Source: Fragilaria crotonensis (lineage: Eukaryota; Bacillariophyta; Fragilariophyceae; Fragilariales; Fragilariaceae). Taken from it: 64,000 nucleotides of DNA. Both the position numbers and the translations under genes were made by a program. The notes below the pieces were generated by a model, which did not search any database, was not told where the DNA came from, and worked only from the letters and a program-made list of their open reading frames with translations. Within the stretch, counting starts at the first letter, position 1. Each line of letters opens with the position of its first letter. The DNA lies in contig JAKSYS010000055.1 of NCBI GenBank assembly GCA_022925895.1, positions 62,001-126,000 of the forward strand. Reading direction: 5' to 3'. Below are positions 57,343-64,000 of this stretch, piece after piece.

Positions 57343-58060
57343 AAACTGCACACGAACTCCAGTCTTTGCCTTCTACACAATTGAATCAACCCCACCCAAG
57401 AATGCATACGAAACCAAACATGAATGCAGGAGGGGTTAACGCGATGTATCGGTACAACAATGCACAAAGTAGTGTATTTCCTTTCTGAAACCTGCAAACG
57501 ACCTGACGTCTTTGTAATCCGGTTAGAACGTGTATCAAACTCATCAAGCAACTTACGACGCCAACACGACTGCACCAGAGTATATAATGAGAATCATCGA
57601 AACAGCAATGAACAAATCAGTTTTATTAGACTCACTGAATTTTAGGAGCATGATTGAAAGGCACTCGTAGTCTTCAGTAAGCACCACAGCTCGTTCAAAC
57701 ATAGCTCGACGTGTAATGAGAGAGAGGACCTGATGCGTAGTGATTCAGTAAGTCTATTCTCGATCAACAGCAATTGAGGTGTGACGGTGATCAAAAGAAA
57801 GTCCAACTATGGTGGTTGGCCAAAGTTAGAATACTACAAGAGTATCTACTGTCTACTGTCAACTGACCGTAATCACGACTGACCAAGGTTCAAACGTAAA
57901 CCGTATCAAACGGAATATAGCTCACAATATTTGATCGAGTACAATTCGTATCCCGTTTAGTATATTTACCACCATTGTCAGATCTTTCAAAAGAAGACTT
58001 GACAAGGACTTGACGACCCAGACGCATCCTCATCTACAAAGAAGAAGGTGCTCATCGTTG
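57343..58060. other. Intergenic; may contain the 5' LTR of the copia element
   Basis: A second partial copy of the HSF 3' region (TTTCCTTTCTGAAACCTGC) occurs at 57477. The 5' LTR of the following element should end near 58062, but its partner lies outside the window, so I cannot place its start. Confidence 0.45.
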
Positions 58061-61000
58061 TCATTTCGCTGGTTATGAGCCCAAGTGTTTCCTTTGCAAC
58101 AAAGCAGAAAAACTAACCTTCCATCGTTCCTTCCATCGTGAAGCAAGTCACCATGACAACTGAACTCGTAGCTCCAAAGCGCGGGGGGGGAACCATTCGG
58201 TGTACGGACTGTACATCGGTGGTTCGGGTCTTGATCAAGACTACAAGTCTGAGGATCGTAACCTGTACTCGTATGCGGCCCAACGTCGTAACGCGAAGAC
58301 GATTTCTTCCATCGAGCGTGATCTAGTGAGCGCGCGCGATTCTACGGCTACTCAGAAGTTTGATGGGAAGCTTGAAGCAGTTGTTCCTTCGACTACTGAG
58401 ATTGGTAAAGAAAGATTTCTTACCCTCTTGCAGCGTCGTGTTGAAGAACACGGTCAAGAAACGTTCTACTACATGAAGGATGGGCGTGGAACGGTCGTGA
58501 ATCTTTTCGACCATGTGCACAATTTCACGCTTGATGCCGTCATTGCTGAGTTCGACCAGCGAAACGCATCTGACAATGTGACTCATGCTGCATTTGACTC
58601 GTACGAAAAAGATGAGATCATGATGTCCAGGTTGGTTGTTGAGTCTTTGATGACCACGGATTTCTTCTCCAAGATATTCACTCGCTACGGTCATCGCATG
58701 GATTTCAAACGTGTTTCAGGGGCGTGTCTTTTGATTATGGCACTTGAGACCTGCAATGCGTCGGCTAGTCTTGATGTCGATGAAGCCACCGCTGCGTTTG
58801 CTGCGCTGACTCTCGACGCCTTTCCGGGTGAGAATATTGCTGATATGATGCACGAAGCACTTCGTCTTATCAAAATCATGCAAACCGCCTTCTCGATTCC
58901 CAACAACACGGGATCTCGTTTGCTTCAAAAGGTCACCAAGACGTCCTGCGAAGAATTCAATCGCAAGATCTTCACCCTCCTTGATAGTGTCAAGGGGATG
59001 GAACACAAGTACAAGATGCTTAGTCCAGAAATGCTCGTGAAGGATCCTGACTATCCTACGTATGGTCCCATTGGCTTGATCTCCACTCTTCACGAGATTT
59101 ACGGCCGTCTCATTACGGACCGCGACTGGCCAGCTCTGGCGACCAAGCTTCCGCAAAGCAACAATGCTGCTACGTCCTCTCGTCCCTCCAGCAGTAATGG
59201 TACTGCAATCAAGTGCTTTCGTTGTCAGGGACCGCACCTTATCAAGGATTGTCCCAAGAAATCCAAAGGGACTACTGACAAGAACGATGCCAGTGAACCT
59301 GCTTCTAAGAAAGCAAAGACCGACCTTCCCGCCTGGCGATATGCGGAGCCGAAGAACCTTACTCAGCCCTTAGTTGATGACGACGGTCGCAAGTGGAAAT
59401 TCTGTACCAAATGCGTATGCAAGAAATCTGGTAAGACTGGGATGTACCTTTTGTCCCACTTCGACCATGAACATCAAGACAACTATGTTCGCCCATCCAA
59501 CGAGGGTAATATGGCTGCAGTTCTTGTCCCTCTTGGTATCCCTGCCGCTACAACCGCTGAACCTGATCCGGATGACATCGATGCTGATCCGATTGAGTTT
59601 CAGGGCGCATGGTGTGCCTCTGTCTCGTCTACTGATGCTGTGCTTGCGTTCTCCAATGGCCTGCCTTCGGTCGAAAGGGAGATTGATATGGCCGCACTGG
59701 AATCAACCGAAGAGCACGGAGCTGGCGCTGTGGCTTTGGCTGTCGTTTCTCACGGGACCACTGATGTTCGCGAGATCTGGTCTCCCGAATGGGCTTCTGC
59801 ACTCGAAAGGGAGATTTCTTTGATGTCCGCGGTGTTTGACGATGTTGGCGATTTTGCCGTTTGTGCTGCTGTCGCTTCTGAGGTTGACGCTGATGACGAT
59901 TGGGAGCCTGACAGGCCTTTGGGAACTTTTGCGTTCATCATTGCGTCTTTCTCTCGCTACATTTTGATGGCTGTGATGTGCGTCGTGATTATCCCAGCTC
60001 AACGGGTGTATGAGTTTTTCCCCCTTGCTGTTTTCGGTCCTTGGGAATGGATTTCTCGTCGTTCCAATCCAATGGATGCGCTGCCAACGACGTTTCAGTT
60101 CCACCATCCATCAGTGACCACACCTGCAAATATTGCTTGGCCCCACCTGCTTCAAAGCACGTTCCAGCCTTGGACACCAGTCTGGATGCAGCACTTTATG
60201 GTTGTCATGTTTTGGATTGCAATGATGGCATGGGAGAGCGTGACGTACCTACTTCATGATATCGGGAGTGACGCTTCCAAGCACGTCGTTCGCCGTGAGC
60301 GTCGTCGCATTGCAAAGAACAACTGGCGTCATCGCCATGATCGTGGTCGTCGCCTTCCTGCTCTAGTGTTTCTGCCAATCCTCTGGATGGCAATGACAAA
60401 TGTTATCATGATTCCGTCAAGATTCAAGTCTTCATTACCAACTGCGACAACTCGCAATCTGAAAAGCCAAATCTTTCATTTTGGACAACATTCGTATCAT
60501 CGAGTTTTGTCCCTGAATGAACTTATGGTTCTCGATCTGGGAACTTGGATTCAGTTCAACAAATTGAAGGCAGCGTACCTACTGCAAAAGTTTGCTTCGA
60601 AGCCATTGAATGAATGCCAGTCAACATTATCCATCTTCGAGCGGAATGCAAATTGTTCTGTGGGAAATTGTCACAATTGTCGAGTGAATGATTTGGGAAT
60701 GGGAGAAGTCATCAACGAACTTCCATATTCGCCCATGTTACCATCAACAAACATTAACAATCATGTTTCCACGTTGCGGTCGCCACTAGATCAAGACGCG
60801 ACTCTTCTCACCAAAGTGCCAACTCCATGGACTCATGAGACAGAATTGGCATCTCTATTGGTTTCGAACGAATACCCAGTCGCAGCAAATGGTCCGACAA
60901 TCATTGAGGATGAAGACGCCGAAGGATACGGATTGTTGGGTTACTTTGATGAGCCCTGCGTCTTCATGAATTTCATTACCGCTCCAGTGGAAAAGAAGCC

Positions 61001-64000
61001 CGTTATCTTCGATACTGGGGCTTCCCTTGCCATAACGTACGACAAATTGGACTTTGACGGACCTTTGACCATTCCAAAAGGTGATCTTCGTCTCGGAGGC
61101 ATGGCAAATGGTCTCAAGATTGAAGGCGTTGGGCCTGTCACGTGGACCTTTGCAAATAGCGAAGGTGGTAATGTGTGCGTCAAAGGAATGGCATACTACG
61201 TACCCAAGGCCAAGGCTCGCTTGCTAAGCCCTCAGAGACTGTTTGACGCTTCCACCGGGATGCGAGGGCGTTATGAGGGAGATCATCAATCGTTTCGACT
61301 TCATTTGGATGGTTGTCCACCGTTGATTGTTGAGTATGATGATCGCAACTCTTTGCCGATTGGATACGCTACATTCGGCGCGGCACTTGCACCTCACAAA
61401 GTTGAGCCCCAAATGAACCTATCGCTTATGGACGAGCATAATCAGAATTTGACGGGTGGCCAAAAGCTCCTGCTTCAGTGGCACAATCGCTTCGGTCATC
61501 TCAATTTTCCAGCTATCCAGCGTATTCTTCGGGCAGTGCCGTTCTTGTCTGCTAAATTTGAGGCAGCTTCCAAATGTGAACTTCACACAATGAAATGTTC
61601 GATCTGTGAATTCGCCAAAGGTCATCGTCGTGCGAAGAAAAGTACTACACATGTTCCCAACGATCAGCGAACTGGTGCATTGAAAGTGGATAATCTAAAA
61701 CCAGGGATACAAGTGTCAGTGGATCATTTCGAATCCAGACTTTTGGGACGTACCTTTGATTCCTATGGTAAAGCATCATCGGCTACTTACAAAGGCGGTT
61801 GTATCTTTGTCGATCATTGTTCTGGGTTTCTTCATGTGGAGCATCAATTGGGTTTTTCTGCCGTCGAATCTGTTCGGGCGAAGCAAGCATACGAACAAAT
61901 GGCACTTCATTATGGAGTGGTGGTTGAATCCTATCTGACGGATAGTGGGGCTTTCAAAGCCAATGCCTTCGTCCAACATATTCGTGAACATGAACAACGG
62001 ATTCGTTACTGTGGCGCCAATGCCCATCATAAAAATGGCGTTGCTGAGCGGGCTGTTCAATCCGTGTCAAACATGGCCCGCGCCTTGATTTTGCACGCCT
62101 CAGCACACTGGAAAGACGGCATTGACTCGTCGCTCTGGCCAATGGCCGTGACATATGCCACGTATCTCTACAATCATTTACCGAATGCTCATGGCCTGTG
62201 TCCTGCAGATATCTTCACCGGCAGTACTGTTCCGCGTCATCGCCTTAAAGACATTCATGTCTGGGGATGTCCCGTGTATGTTCTCGATCCGCACCTACAG
62301 GCAGGTCAAAAACTTCCTCGCTGGCAGCCTCGTTCCCGACGTGGTGTTTTTATGGGGTTTAGTCACCTTCACTCCAGCGAAGTGCCCTTGGTCCTCAATT
62401 TGGATACGGGTAGTATTACTCCGCAATATCATGTCGTTTTCGACGATCAATTTTCTACGGTGTCATCGGTCGAAAGGGAGAATGATCCGCCTGATAATTG
62501 GGCAGACCTGTGTTTGGACAATACGACCTATATTCCCACCGACGTCATCGAACCCACGGTCAGTTCGGAACAAGTTCCTAGCTCTTTGGCGTTCGAGTGG
62601 CTCTCTCCGGCTGAACAAGAATGGGCGACGCGTGCCATGACTCGTCAGGATGCTATCCGCGGTACCATGGTTACGTCTACTGACGGATTGCCCGCTACTG
62701 CTACTGTTCCTCCTTCTACGCTTGCACCAGCGCCATCACCGCGTGCGCCCGTGCGTGTTCCTTCGCCTCCAACCTACGCGCAGATCACAGCGACTGGGTT
62801 GCCTTTGCCGCATGCACCTGCGCCATCGGTTCCTGTTTTGCTTCCTGCGCATGCATCCCCTATTCCACCGCCAGCTCCATCATTTGTGCCGTCACCATCA
62901 CGTCTTCCTCACGTTCCTACCGTCTCTGAAGCATCCGGTCTACGCCGATCATCTCGGACGACAAAGGGAGTCTTTCAGAAGACTCGTTATATTGACGAAG
63001 CGTTTCTCTCGTCTATGAGCACGTCCCTTGATGTTGACGGCCATGCTGCTCAACTTGCCTATCTGGCAGAGTTATTTACTTGCTCTGACACTGGAATTGT
63101 GAACATCACTGATCCTCGTGTCTATGCGGCCAAAACTCCAGGTACCGATTCGGATATGCCTACATTCCAACAAGCCATGAACGGATCAGAGGCGAGTGAG
63201 TACATCAATGCTATGAGGCTTGAAATTCAGACTCTTGTCGGCCAACGTACCTGGGAAGCGGTCACTCGCCCTAAAGACAAACCTATTCTGAAGGGTACAT
63301 GGGCATTCAAGTTGAAGCGTTTACCAGACGGAACGCCTTATCGATACAAGGCTCGTTTCTGTGCTCGTGGTGACATGCAAACTGAAGGAGTTGATTTCTT
63401 TGAAACCTACGCACCAGTGGTTCAATGGTCGACCATCCGACTGTTGCTTTCGACGGTGCTGACTGAAGGATGGACTACGCGTCAAGTTGATTACACGAAC
63501 GCCTTCGCACAAGCAGAGCTGAAGGAAGAGGTATATGTTGAATATCCTCGCTTGTTTGGTCCCAAGTCAGGAACAGACAAGGTACTGCACTTACTCAAGA
63601 GTCTCTACGGACTTCGTCAGGCACCGAGAACATTCTTCGAGAAGCTCAAGGCAGGTTTAGAAGAACGTGATTGGAGACAAAGTGAGATTGATCCATGTCT
63701 TTTCATGAAGTCTGGAATGATGTGCGTCGTCTACGTTGACGACACGATCTTTGCGTCGGCAAACGTTGACGATCTCGAGCATGAAATAACATCGTTGGGT
63801 ATTAGCACTGATGTACAGCGACACACGTTTGCTTTGCGAAATGAAGGCGAAGTCAGTGCATTCTTGGGTATTCAAATCAAGAAAACCGGAAGCAAGGAAT
63901 TCTTGTTGACACAAACTGGACTGATCGACAAAGTGTTGGCAGTCACGAAGCTGACTGATTGTAACGGTTGCGATACCCCAGCCACGGTTGATCCCTTGCA
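58061..64000 (+). mobile_element. Ty1/copia LTR retrotransposon (diatom CoDi-like), runs off the right edge
   Basis: Gag, protease, integrase, then reverse transcriptase is the Ty1/copia order. A sequence resembling a copia primer-binding site (TGGTTATGAGC) lies at about 58070. The coding part is open over nearly all its visible length, with perhaps one break, so the insertion looks young. The 3' part and the 3' LTR are outside the window. Confidence 0.85.
58153..64000 (+). CDS. Copia Gag-Pol polyprotein region (partial at the 3' side)
   Basis: Parts in order: Gag with a CCHC knuckle (CFRCQGPHLIKDC, about 59214) and a second Cys/His cluster (CTKCVCKKSG, 59403); a stretch with three hydrophobic segments (about 59930-60420) of unknown role; aspartic protease (FDTGAS, 61008); integrase with an HHCC zinc-binding region (WHNRFGHLNF, 61480) and a catalytic core (SVDHFESR, YLTDSGAF); a proline-rich linker (62690-62960); and reverse transcriptase (WAFKLKRLPDGTP 63301, VDYTNAF, YVDDT 63732). 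RNase H would follow beyond the edge. Protease-before-integrase-before-RT order identifies Ty1/copia. Treated as a fossil element; as sequenced it looks largely whole. Confidence 0.85.

Overview
The window reads as nuclear DNA of a stramenopile, most likely a diatom. The grounds are two heat-shock-factor genes of the diatom type with short GT-AG introns, helicase-associated (HA) domain proteins, a Ty1/copia element with diatom-like protein motifs, and a mariner-type HTH (DUF7769-like) and piggyBac-like transposases typical of stramenopile repeats. The organism is inferred; no rRNA or organellar marker is present. Most of the window is transposon-derived. The only clear single-copy housekeeping gene is the lariat-debranching enzyme at the left edge.

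Layout: 1-194 end of an unidentified gene on the + strand; 176-1879 DBR1 on the - strand, overlapping it tail to tail; 2057-5354 a DDE-type DNA transposon; 5355-11479 mostly non-coding, rich in GTAC-containing words and palindromes, with a 242-bp direct duplication, an AT-rich palindrome array, a G-rich dyad and one decayed coding stretch. From 11480 to 32750 lie three diverged copies of one block. Each carries an HA-domain gene; the first two also carry the N-terminal part of a mariner-like transposase on the opposite strand. A 9.3-kb LINE (18226-27496) sits inside the second mariner fragment. A broken piggyBac-like gene (32930-34720), a transposase-like tail (35680-36159) and non-coding DNA follow. 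HSF gene 1 is at 39714-40731. A 284-bp tandem duplication (42597-43095) is interrupted by a second, related 9.1-kb LINE (43096-52190). HSF gene 2 (56097-57342) has a run of upstream tandem repeats and a coding minisatellite. A Ty1/copia element enters at about 58061 and runs off the right edge.

The most notable system is the LINE pair. Both copies have exact 5' ends and perfect target-site duplications, two ORFs joined by an overlapping stop-start (ATGA in one, TAATGA in the other), an endonuclease-RT-RNase H-CCHC ORF2, a shared 3' stem-loop, and a sense-strand poly-T tail where poly-A would be expected. Both entered at CT^ATCAT. For each, an uninterrupted copy of the target survives in the same window.

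A caution applies to all coding calls. Frames in DBR1, the DDE transposase, both LINEs and both HSF genes change repeatedly, mostly by loss of one base in a short homopolymer. Because this affects a housekeeping gene with every catalytic motif kept, leftover long-read indels are at least as likely as gene decay.
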